A stretch of DNA of 64,000 bases from Oleiphilus messinensis (GCF_002162375.1 NZ_CP021425.1:496001-560000); one strand, 5' to 3'. Shown: positions 17,694-26,629, numbered from the stretch's first letter. Notes: a model not told the origin generated them from the sequence alone. A program made the numbers and translations.

Positions 17694-18593
17694 ATGTTGA
17701 AACACTTTTTGTCGTTTATGAGTCTGGGGTTGTGCATTTGTTTGCTATCTTTTAGCGGAAGCAGTGATGGAGCAGATATTTCAAACGCTGAAATGAAATG
17801 GCGTGAGCTAGAATACGCGGCCAAGTATGCTGATTTAAAAACTGTGCGTGAACTTTTATTTGGGGATGTCCGATTTATAAATCGTAGTGCAAATTATTAT
17901 TCTGATCGACTGGTCTCAGTCGCCGTCGGAACTCATATTGAAGAGATCAGTGATGACCGTGTAAAGATCGTGCGTCTGTTGTTAGAGCATGGGTTTGATC
18001 CCGCTTTTTACAACGACTTTGCACTGGATATCGCAGCTGCTAATCAACATGATACCAGTAGTAAAAATGAAATGATTAATTTACTAACGGTATATGGTGC
18101 AAACCCTAATGCTGGAGGCGTATTGGCCTCTGCAGTTACCACCGGCCATTATCGCACGATAAGCTTGTTACTTAATCTCGGAGCGATACCTGATAACAAT
18201 CTGCTATCCAGGATTGTTCTGATATCAGAAATGCAGGTAGTACTTCTGTTTTTAGACCACGGCCTGGATCCAAACCACCCCCATTTGTTTGAGAGAGCAA
18301 TTAAAAAGGGAGAGACTCAATTGGTGAATGCGTTAATCAATCGCCAAATTAATCTGAATACTTTATATCCGAGTCGAACAGAATTTTACACGCCTGTTAC
18401 CTTGGCTATCTTATCGAATAAATTGAATGTGTTGAAGCTGTTGCACCGCGCTGGAGCTGATTTCGCTAAACCTGATGGCCAACAACGGATTCCCTGCCGA
18501 ATGAAAGAGAAGTGGATAGATGGTGGTTTAGCTCAGTGGTTGATGCAAGAGCCTTGTAGTGATGGCGTTAAATCAAATGGAGAAGAGTTGTGA
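17694..18593 (+). CDS. Exported ankyrin-repeat protein
   Basis: 299 residues. An N-terminal signal peptide (LSFMSLGLCICLLSFSGSSDGA) leads into at least four ankyrin-like repeats: YADLKTVRELLF, DRVKIVRLLLEHGFDPAF, GHYRTISLLLNLGAIPD, and LNVLKLLHRAGADFA. This places the protein in the periplasm. Ankyrin proteins of this kind serve as immunity proteins or inhibitors for periplasm-acting effectors in several bacteria, which would suit the array, but no partner toxin is present. GTGGAATAAAA precedes the ATG. Confidence 0.75.
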   Translation: MLKHFLSFMSLGLCICLLSFSGSSDGADISNAEMKWRELEYAAKYADLKTVRELLFGDVRFINRSANYYSDRLVSVAVGTHIEEISDDRVKIVRLLLEHGFDPAFYNDFALDIAAANQHDTSSKNEMINLLTVYGANPNAGGVLASAVTTGHYRTISLLLNLGAIPDNNLLSRIVLISEMQVVLLFLDHGLDPNHPHLFERAIKKGETQLVNALINRQINLNTLYPSRTEFYTPVTLAILSNKLNVLKLLHRAGADFAKPDGQQRIPCRMKEKWIDGGLAQWLMQEPCSDGVKSNGEEL

Positions 18594-18596
18594 GTA

Positions 18597-18812
18597 ACAA
18601 TAGCTGGTGATTTGCAGGATATTGTAGTCAGTACAAACCTACCGAGCCCGAATTGGAAAGATTTATTCGAATCTGGTAGGTGGTACCGTGATCTTGCAGA
18701 TGATATCGAAAAAACAAAAATGAGCCGATAAGAATTCGAGCAATGGAAAGAAGAAAGTTATGAGGAATATGTAAAAGCCGCCTTTGATAGATCTGTAATC
18801 GGAATTCTATAA
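18597..18812 (+). pseudogene. Stop-interrupted reading frame after the ankyrin gene
   Basis: The frame stays open past the ankyrin stop (same phase) with protein-like sequence DIVVSTNLPSPNWKDLFESG, then a TAA at 18729 and further coding-like codons (EFEQWKEESYEEYVKAAFD) to 18812. It resembles a degraded gene or the read-through tail of another array gene. The family is not recognised. Confidence 0.4.
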
Positions 18813-18816
18813 CCAG

Positions 18817-18969
18817 AATGAACAGGACAGGCATTGCGCCGACAAGTAATTCGCTTGGGCCTTAGGTTATGACCATAGCGAAAGTGTAGTACTTCAATTA
18901 TTGTGAATAACGTTTCGCATTCTGTAAGAGCAAGGGAAAAATAGCCGTAATAGGCGAACCCATTTGTTG
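18817..18969 (+). repeat. 152-bp repeat, copy 2
   Basis: Close copy of 9711-9862 with about a dozen substitutions and one inserted base. The region from 18970 to the next start at 19276 (306 bp) has no recognisable gene, repeat or signal. Confidence 0.8.
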
Positions 18970-19275
18970 TCGATATGATTGATTTTCAACAACAAGCGTT
19001 AATTACCTGTACCATGCTGCTTGGGATTTGGTCTGTGTAGCCACTGTTCTCGAGGCAAATACCACAGCTAATTTCCAGGTTTAGCTATTCTGGTCTCTTG
19101 TGCAGAACTGTAATACGTTTCCTCGGCTTGAAAGATATTACGTTAAATTTTGGTGATCGTACTCTAGTGAGCCGATTAAGGTAGGCATTATGGAACAATA
19201 CTCAGCTCACTAAAAAATATATATTTACGAAGTAATAAGCCACTTGATAGAAGCTAATGTAAAGCGGAGAGAGAA

Positions 19276-19956
19276 ATGGACTATGAACCGATTTATGAAA
19301 ACAATGAAAGGTTCACGGCTTTTCCAGATGTGGATGAAGCGTTTGCATCGGACTTTGAAAAAGAGAACTTATTACCTTTGGGGGTTTATAAGTTAACTGA
19401 TAATTGTGAGCACGACGTATTAATTGCTATTCCCATAAGTTGTGAAGAAGGATTCATTGGCGAACGGGACTTTGATGCAAGTTATGGGGAGATTTGGTTG
19501 AGTTATTCACTCCAGGCGGGAAAATGGAAGTTAGATTGTAGAGCAGAGATGCTCAGAAACGTTGAATATCGAAAGAACGCCGTACTAACTGCATTTTGTG
19601 AGCGTAAAAAGCTCTATTGTAGTCAGGGGTTTACAGTCAATCCTCATTTTAAAGAGGGGGCTGAAGAGTTATTTGGGCCCCCAAAACTGAGTTTGTTTGA
19701 ACAAGCAAAGGATTATGCCTCTAGTGGAGAAAATTGGTTAAGTGGAGTAGAAAAATTTATACCACGTGTGCTCTTGGAAAGAAAAAGCGCTGCCGGGTTT
19801 AATCTGATAATTCTGCTCGACCAGTATGGATATGAATATAAATATTTAGGTCAATTGACAGCTTCAATATATGCCCCACAAGTGGGTTTACCAAGTGTTC
19901 ACTTTTTCTACAGTCCTTTCAGTCAAAGGGTACTTTTATTTAATGAATTTGAATAA
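19276..19956 (+). CDS. Uncharacterised array family 3 protein (copy 3)
   Basis: 226-residue intact member of the family seen at 8861 and, split, at 9922. GGAGAGAG gives a clear ribosome site for the ATG and fixes the family start (MDYEPIYENNERFTAFPD). Conserved blocks: LLPLGVY, GEIWLSYS then GKWKLDC, YASSGENW, YKYLG and HFFYSPFSQRVLLFNEF. No transmembrane segment. The function is unknown; association with Imm11-like genes in three places suggests they share a job. Confidence 0.62.
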   Translation: MDYEPIYENNERFTAFPDVDEAFASDFEKENLLPLGVYKLTDNCEHDVLIAIPISCEEGFIGERDFDASYGEIWLSYSLQAGKWKLDCRAEMLRNVEYRKNAVLTAFCERKKLYCSQGFTVNPHFKEGAEELFGPPKLSLFEQAKDYASSGENWLSGVEKFIPRVLLERKSAAGFNLIILLDQYGYEYKYLGQLTASIYAPQVGLPSVHFFYSPFSQRVLLFNEFE

Positions 19957-19998
19957 GAAAACGAACTGGACAGCCTTTGCCTAACCCGGTGTAATTTA

Positions 19999-20095
19999 TT
20001 TGGAAGCGTTTCCAGTTCCTATCCCTGATAGTGGTAAATCCGCTTGGATATCGGGTGTAAGCAAATACGAGGAAAGTTTTAAGCCCATAGCCCGC
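19999..20095 (+). pseudogene. Fragment of an Imm11-like type A gene
   Basis: About 30 codons (LEAFPVPIPDSGKSAWISG then KYEESFKPI) match the A-type N-terminus after its first 15 residues. The first part, including the start, is missing: the leader GGACAGCCTTTGCCTAACCCGGTGTAATTTAT joins directly to LEAFPV. A complete A gene follows 58 bp later. It is the scar of an earlier copy. Confidence 0.8.
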
Positions 20096-20152
20096 GGTCA
20101 TGCAGTAATTTTAGGGCTGAATTTCATTTGTACTTAGCATCGAGTGTTACAT

Positions 20153-20872
20153 ATGTTTTATCGATTCACATCCAAACTGGCAACACAGGAACGTCTGGAG
20201 GCATTTCCGGTGCCTGTTCCTGGAACTGATAAATTTGATGATGTCCCCTGGATTGATGTCTATGAAGCAAAATTCAACTTGCTTCAGCAGCATCCATCAA
20301 TAGTTGGCGTCAAGCTCTTTCAAGCGCCGCTATATGATACAAAGAAACCCCGAGGTCTTTGCCTGCGATTTCATCAAGGTAAGGAATCGGCATGGTTGCC
20401 GGATATTTGGGGTGTCGCTAACAAGTTAATTGTATCTGAAAAGTGTAAGGCTGTGATCGAGGCGATGGATGAAATGGAGCATGAGTATCTGCCAATAGAA
20501 TGGATCGACTGGCAGGAGAAGCCAGTAAAAACCGAACAGCCATATTACTGGTTTAACCAACGTCGGTATTTAAAAATTGAACCCACTGACCGTCTTGCCC
20601 AACCTCCAGAGCTGGGCTTTTGTCCGATTCCGGGAGAGGAGGACTTTCTGGCCCGTATACTGGACACACACAACTTACGGGAACATGTTGAGAGGTTTCC
20701 AATCTGGCAGCATTACGGACTGGAAGGGCCTGTTTGCCGTCAGTCTCAAGCCAGAGCCGTAGTCTACATGAGTCAAAAACTTATAAATGCATTGAGGGAA
20801 AAGGAAGTTCGAGGAATGGATATCTACAGTGAAAAATATGGGAAGGGGGAGGAGGCGTTGTGTGGTTTATAA
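20153..20872 (+). CDS. Imm11/DUF1629-like protein, type A (copy 4)
   Basis: 239 residues from the ATG at 20153, which aligns with the other A starts (MFYRFTSKLATQERLEAFPVP). Core motifs DIWGVANKLIVSEK, HEYLPIEWID, YYWFNQRRY and PIWQHYG are intact. It is the most divergent of the three full A proteins and has its own N-terminal loop. The B-type gene follows after 75 bp, longer than the other two A-B spacers. Inferred orphan immunity protein. Confidence 0.6.
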   Translation: MFYRFTSKLATQERLEAFPVPVPGTDKFDDVPWIDVYEAKFNLLQQHPSIVGVKLFQAPLYDTKKPRGLCLRFHQGKESAWLPDIWGVANKLIVSEKCKAVIEAMDEMEHEYLPIEWIDWQEKPVKTEQPYYWFNQRRYLKIEPTDRLAQPPELGFCPIPGEEDFLARILDTHNLREHVERFPIWQHYGLEGPVCRQSQARAVVYMSQKLINALREKEVRGMDIYSEKYGKGEEALCGL

Positions 20873-20947
20873 ATAGAAACTTCTGCCAGTTTTCTTATAC
20901 AGTGCATTTAACGGGTATTTCAATGGATACAATCAGAAGGGGGATGC

Positions 20948-21646
20948 ATGATTTATAGGCTGGAGTCGAATACAAGTGATGTATTCTATTCATACAGAGA
21001 AGCTCAAGTTCCACTCCCACACGGCTTGGATACGTTGGGGCATTCTCGTGAATATCAATTTCAGTTTGAGCAAATAGCCACAGATCCCTATTGCCCGCAA
21101 TACAGAGTATATAAAGCCCCAATACTCCCAGAATGGCGACTAAATACAAATCTAGCCATAGAAAGGAGGAAGAAAAAGAACTTCGATTTGCCCGACTTTA
21201 TACCGCCAGGGTCAAAAATCTATGTTTCCCAGTTGGTAAAAGAAGTGGTGGAGAAATGTGACCCTATTGGTCATCAATTCTGGCCTGTGGTGATTACAGA
21301 TAAAAAAGGGGGCATCGTCTCTGAAAAGCAATACTTTAGAATGAATATGAGACGATATTTAAACATCACCCCCTCGGACAAGCCGATGCAAATGTTGGAC
21401 TTTACTCCATCCGGTCCGTTGGGTGAGGCAGACTTCATTCCTTCTGTACAGCACGACCCATCCTTGCGTAATCAAATTGAAAAATACCCTGTGTGGAGAC
21501 ACATATTTAGAAAGAATACGATCACAGATCATGTAGTTTATTTAAATAATGAAATTTTTGAATCATTGCAATCCGTTGGTGTTACCGGTCTTGAAGAATA
21601 CACAATAGTTCGAGGAAGAGTGAAGGGGACAATAGGTCATATCTAA
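20948..21646 (+). CDS. Imm11/DUF1629-like protein, type B (copy 3)
   Basis: 232 residues, partner of the A gene just upstream. Landmarks: YKAPILPEWRLN, LPDFIPPGSKIYVSQ, IGHQFWPVV, YFRMNMRRY, VWRHIF and GLEEYTIVRGRVKGTIGHI. The usual PIWQH is VWRHI here. Unlike the other two B genes the last codons read CATATC, so the overlapping ATG of the stub frame is lost. GAAGGGGG lies upstream of the ATG. Confidence 0.55.
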   Translation: MIYRLESNTSDVFYSYREAQVPLPHGLDTLGHSREYQFQFEQIATDPYCPQYRVYKAPILPEWRLNTNLAIERRKKKNFDLPDFIPPGSKIYVSQLVKEVVEKCDPIGHQFWPVVITDKKGGIVSEKQYFRMNMRRYLNITPSDKPMQMLDFTPSGPLGEADFIPSVQHDPSLRNQIEKYPVWRHIFRKNTITDHVVYLNNEIFESLQSVGVTGLEEYTIVRGRVKGTIGHI

Positions 21647-21738
21647 TTTTATAAAACCGTTGGTGCAATCAAATAGCAAAATACAGCGCGTTGAAGTTGA
21701 ACGCTAGATAGAAAGCGTATTTTAAATGAGAAAGAACA

Positions 21739-21969
21739 ATAGACTACGAACCGATCTATGAAAACAACGAAAGGTTTACAGCCTTTCCAGATATGGGGGA
21801 AGTGTTTGCGTCAGATCTTGAAAAGGAGAATTTGTTACCTTTAGAGAACTTTCATAGTCAATTGGCGACAGATTTCCATTGGTTGAATGAAACCGTTCTT
21901 GATTGTAATAACGCATATAACTGCGACATCATTCCTCATGTGCTCCCGTGTTGGTTGAGCCACTATTAA
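21739..21969 (+). pseudogene. Chimeric stub: family 3 N-terminus fused to another array gene tail
   Basis: Open from 21739 to 21969. Residues 2-34 (DYEPIYENNERFTAFPDMGE ...) are the family 3 start. At 21841 the sequence switches in frame to the tail ENFHSQLATDFHWLNE that also exists at 16918. The start codon is ATA where family 3 has ATG, so translation is doubtful. The join is in frame, which suggests it could once have been expressed. Confidence 0.8.
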
Positions 21970-22016
21970 AATCCAGTCATGTTTTAGACTGCTACAGAAA
22001 CGTTCTACAACGGCAT
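21841..22016 (+). repeat. Segment duplicated at 16918-17080
   Basis: Nearly identical to 16918-17080 up to GTTCTACARCGGCA, apart from a 14-base indel after the stop region and single-base changes. It marks one edge of the segmental duplication that also carried part of the yfbK-like gene. Confidence 0.8.
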
Positions 22017-22062
22017 AATTCCAACATGCCCCGACATCGACGTGGTTTGGTACGGTGCTATT

Positions 22063-22184
22063 AGACTACTACAGTGGATGTCGGTTTGGTTGGCCAAGAC
22101 TATACTGTGACCTCTCAGGCGTACTCTCTGAAAAATGCCGATCCTATTGATAGTTACGGTCGTTTTCCGTCAATTTATCAGTGA
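22063..22184 (+). pseudogene. C-terminal remnant of an unidentified gene
   Basis: Plus-strand reading TVDVGLVGQDYTVTSQAYSL then IDSYGRFPSIYQ and a stop at 22182, with no start codon and a stop (TAG) just before it. The composition is protein-like but too short to place. It overlaps the 3' end of the convergent yfbK-like gene by 7 bp. Confidence 0.3.
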
Positions 22185-23803
22185 AATTCGCCAGCCAGCT
22201 CCCCGGCTGTTTCCACCAGGCTAACCAGCTCTCGCCGATCCCCTTCTGGGTCAAATTGCAGGCCGCTTTGCGCGAGTCTGGCAATGTCGGGATAGGTATA
22301 CGAAACATGGTGATTACCTCGTAATCGCTGTGCGAATGCGGCCACGGCGGCAGAGAAACGAAAATCCGGGCTGGTTTCCTGCAGGGTTGGGATGTGGTCT
22401 TCGTGCTTGATCGCTTTTGAAACCAGTATGCTATTACTGGTGTTGGGCTTTTTGTAGCGTAGTTTCACGTAAGCCAGTTCATCCGTGTTTCCGGGAATGT
22501 CATTGCTCTGGATATTGCCGTGGAGAGCATAGCGGAGTGAGTCAATGCTTTGCTTCGGGTTTGCGCTCAAGCGCACTTCATAAAGCGCCGTAACACTGTG
22601 GCCGGAACCTATTTCCCCGGCATCAACGCGATCATTGTTGAAATCCGATCGTGCCAACAGACGATTTTCATAGCCAATCAGTCGATACTCGCTCACCACA
22701 GCTGGATTGAATTCAATCTGGATTTTAACGTCGCTGGCAATGGTATTGAGGGTACCATTCATCTCCCGAATCAGAACTTTGCGCGCTTCAGCGTAACTAT
22801 TGATATAGGCATAGTGCCCGTTTCCGTGATCTGCGAGTTGCTCAAGTAAATGGTCATTGTAGTTACCGTCACCAAAGCCCAGAGTGGTGAGGAAAATACC
22901 TTGTTTTCGCTTTTGCTCGATCAGTTGCAGTAGTTGAACGGGTTCCGTTAGCCCTACATTCAAATCACCATCCGTACAGAGAATGACCCGGTTGGTGCCA
23001 CCGGGAATGTAGTTTTCCCGGGCCAGTGCATAGGCCTGTTCGATGCCCTCTCCACCGTTGGTGGAGCCACCGGCAGACAGACGATACAGTGCGTTGATAA
23101 TCGTATATTTTTTATCCCCCGGTGTCGGTTTTAGCACCACGCCGGATGCGCCCGCGTACACGACAATGGATACACGGTCCTGGCTATTCAAGCGTTTGGT
23201 CAGGGCGGTGAGTGATTTCTGCACAAGTCCCAGTCGATCATCGCCTTGCATGGAGCCCGATACATCCAGTAAAAACACGAGATTCCGAGCCGCGGGTGCG
23301 GATTCCTGATCATCTTTTCCCTGAATTCCCAGATGCAGGAGTCGGGTTTCCGGATTCCAGGGTGTTGGACCCATCTCGGCAAAAACTGCAAAGGGGTGGT
23401 TCGCATCTTCAGGCTGTGGGTATTGGTAACTAAAGTAGTTCACGAATTCTTCGGCCCGTACGGAATCCTGAATGGGCAGCTCTCCCTGACTCAAGCGTCT
23501 TCGTGTTTGGGTGTAGGATCCGGTATCCACATCGATACTCAGGGTTGAGACCGGGTGTTCTGTGGTGAGTTTTATATCGTTATTGGCAAATGTTTGGTAT
23601 TTGTTATCGGATACCGGCAGGTTGCTGTCGATACCCGGTTGCGCTGAGGGGGATGAAAAAGCGAGTTCTGCATATTGGTTTTCGTATGTTGCATGGCTGG
23701 TTGAATACGGAATTGTTGAATACGGATTTGTGGCAGTACATGCACTCAGTATCAAGGTTGAAAGCATCAATGTGATGGTCAAATCGGGGCGTGTTATTTT
23801 CAT
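22178..23803 (-). CDS. yfbK: YfbK-like von Willebrand factor A lipoprotein
   Basis: 541 residues. A lipobox LILSAC (Cys about residue 22) predicts an outer- or inner-membrane-anchored lipoprotein. An N-terminal region with STLSIDVDTGSYTQTRR, a vWA domain with the metal site DVSGSM and downstream TDGDLNVG, and a C-terminal DUF3520-type region (FRFSAAVAAFAQRLR) match the E. coli YfbK architecture. The role is unknown; the vWA domain should bind a protein partner through Mg2+. A partial duplicate lies at 17081. No other gene shares its strand nearby, so it is monocistronic. Confidence 0.88.
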   Translation of the reverse strand: MKITRPDLTITLMLSTLILSACTATNPYSTIPYSTSHATYENQYAELAFSSPSAQPGIDSNLPVSDNKYQTFANNDIKLTTEHPVSTLSIDVDTGSYTQTRRRLSQGELPIQDSVRAEEFVNYFSYQYPQPEDANHPFAVFAEMGPTPWNPETRLLHLGIQGKDDQESAPAARNLVFLLDVSGSMQGDDRLGLVQKSLTALTKRLNSQDRVSIVVYAGASGVVLKPTPGDKKYTIINALYRLSAGGSTNGGEGIEQAYALARENYIPGGTNRVILCTDGDLNVGLTEPVQLLQLIEQKRKQGIFLTTLGFGDGNYNDHLLEQLADHGNGHYAYINSYAEARKVLIREMNGTLNTIASDVKIQIEFNPAVVSEYRLIGYENRLLARSDFNNDRVDAGEIGSGHSVTALYEVRLSANPKQSIDSLRYALHGNIQSNDIPGNTDELAYVKLRYKKPNTSNSILVSKAIKHEDHIPTLQETSPDFRFSAAVAAFAQRLRGNHHVSYTYPDIARLAQSGLQFDPEGDRRELVSLVETAGELAGEFH

Positions 23804-23980
23804 GGATCGACTCCTGTTGTAGCGGTTTCTAGCGTTTCATAAGAGAACGATTCCAGTGTAAATTGAGCCATCAGGGGCAAACAGACCCTTTTTTCTGTGA
23901 AAATTGGTCTTGACAGGTTATAGTGATTTTGATCTATAAATGATCTGAATCCATCCCGAATCCTCAGGAGTTCCCACTCT

Positions 23981-24865
23981 GTGCCGAGCACATTTAACAA
24001 AATACACCGCCTCAAACGGCTTTGGACCTGGGAGCAGTTTATCGAGCAGTATGAAGTCGGCCCGGATATCAAAACGCTCAAAGCCAATTATCGTTTCCCC
24101 CACCTTAAGCCATCCAAAAATACGGTCGCAGTGATAGACCGGCTGCACGAGCAAAGCTTCCCCAGCCCTTTTCCAAGGGAAATCGATGGCCTGATGGATA
24201 TTTACGATTGTTTGTTCGGCCAGGATCAAGATCCGGCCTCGTCTGATCGGATTCAGAAGCTGGAGCAGTTTATCCAGTTCGAACTGGAGGTCTGTCAATC
24301 GGAGCATTTTTTACGTGAAGTCCGTTTGAACTGGCTTTTAGGGGATATTTACTTCGACCGGATCATGACATTACGTAACGCGGGCTTCTGGAGTCGATTA
24401 CAGGATGCTCAGTCCCAGGCGATTACCCTTTATCAGCGAGCCATTCGGTTACTTGAAGAAAAAAGTGATTTGAATGAAGTGGTGATCTACAAATTACGGC
24501 AGAATATTCTGGGGGCCTATCTCAATGGCGCACGGCGTCAAGGTCACTGGATTGAAGATGAGCCAACCCGGAATTATCTCCAGCAATCGGATTTTATGGC
24601 TAAAACCAAGGAAGTGCTGGCCCTGGAACCATTTAACTGGAATATCGCACGAAACGGTTTACGATTTGCTTCGTTACTGGAAGATGAATTAAATGTGATG
24701 TATTTTTTTAAATGTCTGGTGAATGTCAGCGAACTGTTTGTGGATATGGATTACAAACCGCTGGACACACCGGCATTGGCGAAAAGCCCGGACTTTCACT
24801 GGGCAATTCAAAAGGTCCTTAAACCGACTTTTTTAAAGCAATTTAACCTGACCCGGACATTATGA
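23981..24865 (+). CDS. Hypothetical alpha-helical protein
   Basis: 294 residues from a GTG with CAGGAG upstream. No signal peptide or membrane span. Mostly amphipathic helices, with TPR-like spacing around LNWLLGDIYFDRIM, SQAITLYQRAIRLLEE and LRQNILGAYLNGARRQG. No family recognised. It is the first gene of a probable operon: its stop overlaps the start of the lipoprotein gene (ATGA), followed 21 bp later by a DUF2252 gene. Confidence 0.6.
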   Translation: MPSTFNKIHRLKRLWTWEQFIEQYEVGPDIKTLKANYRFPHLKPSKNTVAVIDRLHEQSFPSPFPREIDGLMDIYDCLFGQDQDPASSDRIQKLEQFIQFELEVCQSEHFLREVRLNWLLGDIYFDRIMTLRNAGFWSRLQDAQSQAITLYQRAIRLLEEKSDLNEVVIYKLRQNILGAYLNGARRQGHWIEDEPTRNYLQQSDFMAKTKEVLALEPFNWNIARNGLRFASLLEDELNVMYFFKCLVNVSELFVDMDYKPLDTPALAKSPDFHWAIQKVLKPTFLKQFNLTRTL

Positions 24866-25119
24866 AGCTCACTATGAGGCTTACAAGGATGCGCCTGACC
24901 CAATTTTTACCGTTTGTATTCGCCACGATACTCACAGCCTGTTCCAGTACGTCCGAGGTTGTTTCCACGCCCGACAGCATGGCAGAGCCGCTTCCGGCAG
25001 AACAGACGGATGCGACAAGTGAACCCCGGCAGCAGGACCAATGCACACTTTATCCAGACCATGAGCAATGTCTGGATCAAAATAAGTCTGACGATGATGA
25101 TATGAAGCGGCTGCGCTAG
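24862..25119 (+). CDS. Small lipoprotein
   Basis: 85 residues with a lipobox (ATILTACSS, Cys about residue 27) and a short, polar, acidic mature part with two further Cys (QCTLYPDHEQC). The ATG overlaps the upstream stop by 4 bp, indicating translational coupling. The mature region has no recognisable domain. Confidence 0.65.
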   Translation: MKLTMRLTRMRLTQFLPFVFATILTACSSTSEVVSTPDSMAEPLPAEQTDATSEPRQQDQCTLYPDHEQCLDQNKSDDDDMKRLR

Positions 25120-25140
25120 CTGTTAATAAGGAGAAGCGTC

Positions 25141-26517
25141 GTGAACCAGCGAAAAGCATTTTTATGTGAACATATCGTACGGGTGGACGGTGAACAACCC
25201 GGCGCGAAGGCACCGTCGGCCAAACACTTGAAAATGGCGAATAATCCATTTCAGTTTTACCGGGGTACATCACAACTGTTTTATGCCGATCTTGCTGCAG
25301 GGAATTTGCGCTGCCCGCAAACATTAACCGAGTCTGTACCGCTCACCAGTGTGATGGGGGATTGCCACCTTTCCAATTTTGGATTTTTCACGGAAGAAGG
25401 GGCCCATGGAGATACGGTTATCTTCGCACCGAATGACTTCGATGATGCCTGTGTAGGTCACGCGGTCTGGGATTTGCTGCGTTTCGCCGTGAGCATGCTG
25501 CTGGGCGCTGATTACGGCAGGGGCGTGTTAGCCGGAAGCTATGCAACCGAAGCGGATTGTGCCGACTTTCAGTCGAAAGGGATTTCCAGGCAAGCCGCCA
25601 GTGATGGGGTTTTGGCATTTTTACGGGCCTACGAAAAAACCTGTGAAAAAATTGCTGCTAAACCGGAAAAGCGTATGCGGGCCATTGAAAAAATAAAGTC
25701 AGACCATGTACTCGTTGGTGCTTATGGTAAAGCATTATCACGGGCTGCAGGGGGCGCGAAGTTTGGCAGCAAGAGCACGTTGGCCAAATCTGTGGCCACC
25801 GAAAGCAGGCCGCTTCGCTTCCGTGATCTCCCGGAACGTTTCGAGCGATTGCCCGAAGCGGAATATCAGGCGGTCTATCATCAATTCCGGCCTTATGTCG
25901 ATGACGAGATACTCGATATTGTAAAGCGGCTGGGAGCGGGCACCGGCTCTGTGAACATGGCTCGTTATTATCTTCTAGTGGGTACCGACGGGCTTGCGAA
26001 AGCGGAACGCAATGGGGGTTGTATTTCGCCCTCGCTTGAAGAATTGAGGCTCTGCCATCTCGTTGAAGTGAAGCTCCAGCGCGAAGCTGCACCGATATAC
26101 TATTTTCCGGATATCAGCCCGGTTAACCGGCTTAATCATGCTCATCTGACGGTCGATTGTCAGCGTCACATGCAGCGAAAACCGGATCTGGTGCTCGATG
26201 AAGCGCTCTGGCAAGACCAGAACTGGTTAATCCGCTCCCGACACCATGCCCGTGTGGGCATCGACCCGGAAGATGTGGTGCTCGCGCTTAAGTCCGACAG
26301 TTACTCGGCGGCCAATAAACTGATTCAATACGGCAAGACCTGTGGCAAGGCGCTAGCGCTGGCCCATGCCCGTGGTGATCGCCGCTCGACGCGGTTTGAA
26401 GTGGCAATGGGGGCGCAATTACCGGTGGTTATCCCCGAGTTGCTGGAAACCAGCCTGAGTTATTACCATCAGGTCATCGACGATTGGACATTGTTCAAAG
26501 ATATGCTGGCGAAGTAA
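25141..26517 (+). CDS. DUF2252 family protein
   Basis: 458 residues from a GTG preceded by AAGGAGA. The family signature is clear: NPFQFYRGTSQLFYADL, GDCHLSNFG, FAPNDFDDACVGHAVWDLLR, and near the end GKALALAHARG. DUF2252 resembles aminoglycoside phosphotransferase or kinase-like folds (the H-x-x-N and D-F-D motifs look like a catalytic and a metal-binding loop) but its substrate is not established. Probably cotranscribed with the two genes upstream. Confidence 0.88.
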   Translation: MNQRKAFLCEHIVRVDGEQPGAKAPSAKHLKMANNPFQFYRGTSQLFYADLAAGNLRCPQTLTESVPLTSVMGDCHLSNFGFFTEEGAHGDTVIFAPNDFDDACVGHAVWDLLRFAVSMLLGADYGRGVLAGSYATEADCADFQSKGISRQAASDGVLAFLRAYEKTCEKIAAKPEKRMRAIEKIKSDHVLVGAYGKALSRAAGGAKFGSKSTLAKSVATESRPLRFRDLPERFERLPEAEYQAVYHQFRPYVDDEILDIVKRLGAGTGSVNMARYYLLVGTDGLAKAERNGGCISPSLEELRLCHLVEVKLQREAAPIYYFPDISPVNRLNHAHLTVDCQRHMQRKPDLVLDEALWQDQNWLIRSRHHARVGIDPEDVVLALKSDSYSAANKLIQYGKTCGKALALAHARGDRRSTRFEVAMGAQLPVVIPELLETSLSYYHQVIDDWTLFKDMLAK

Positions 26518-26629
26518 CTTTAGCCGTAGGTTGTGCTAACGTCGCCTTTCTTCTGTCAGGCTCTGGTAGTCACAGATCGGACCGCTTTCTTCTTTGAGAT
26601 TATTTTTGTTAGCGGCCGCACTTTATAAG

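Noticed and set aside
1-22200. Complete T6SS locus
   Set aside because: Only hcp and immunity-like genes are present; no sheath, baseplate, ClpV, VgrG or PAAR gene was found.
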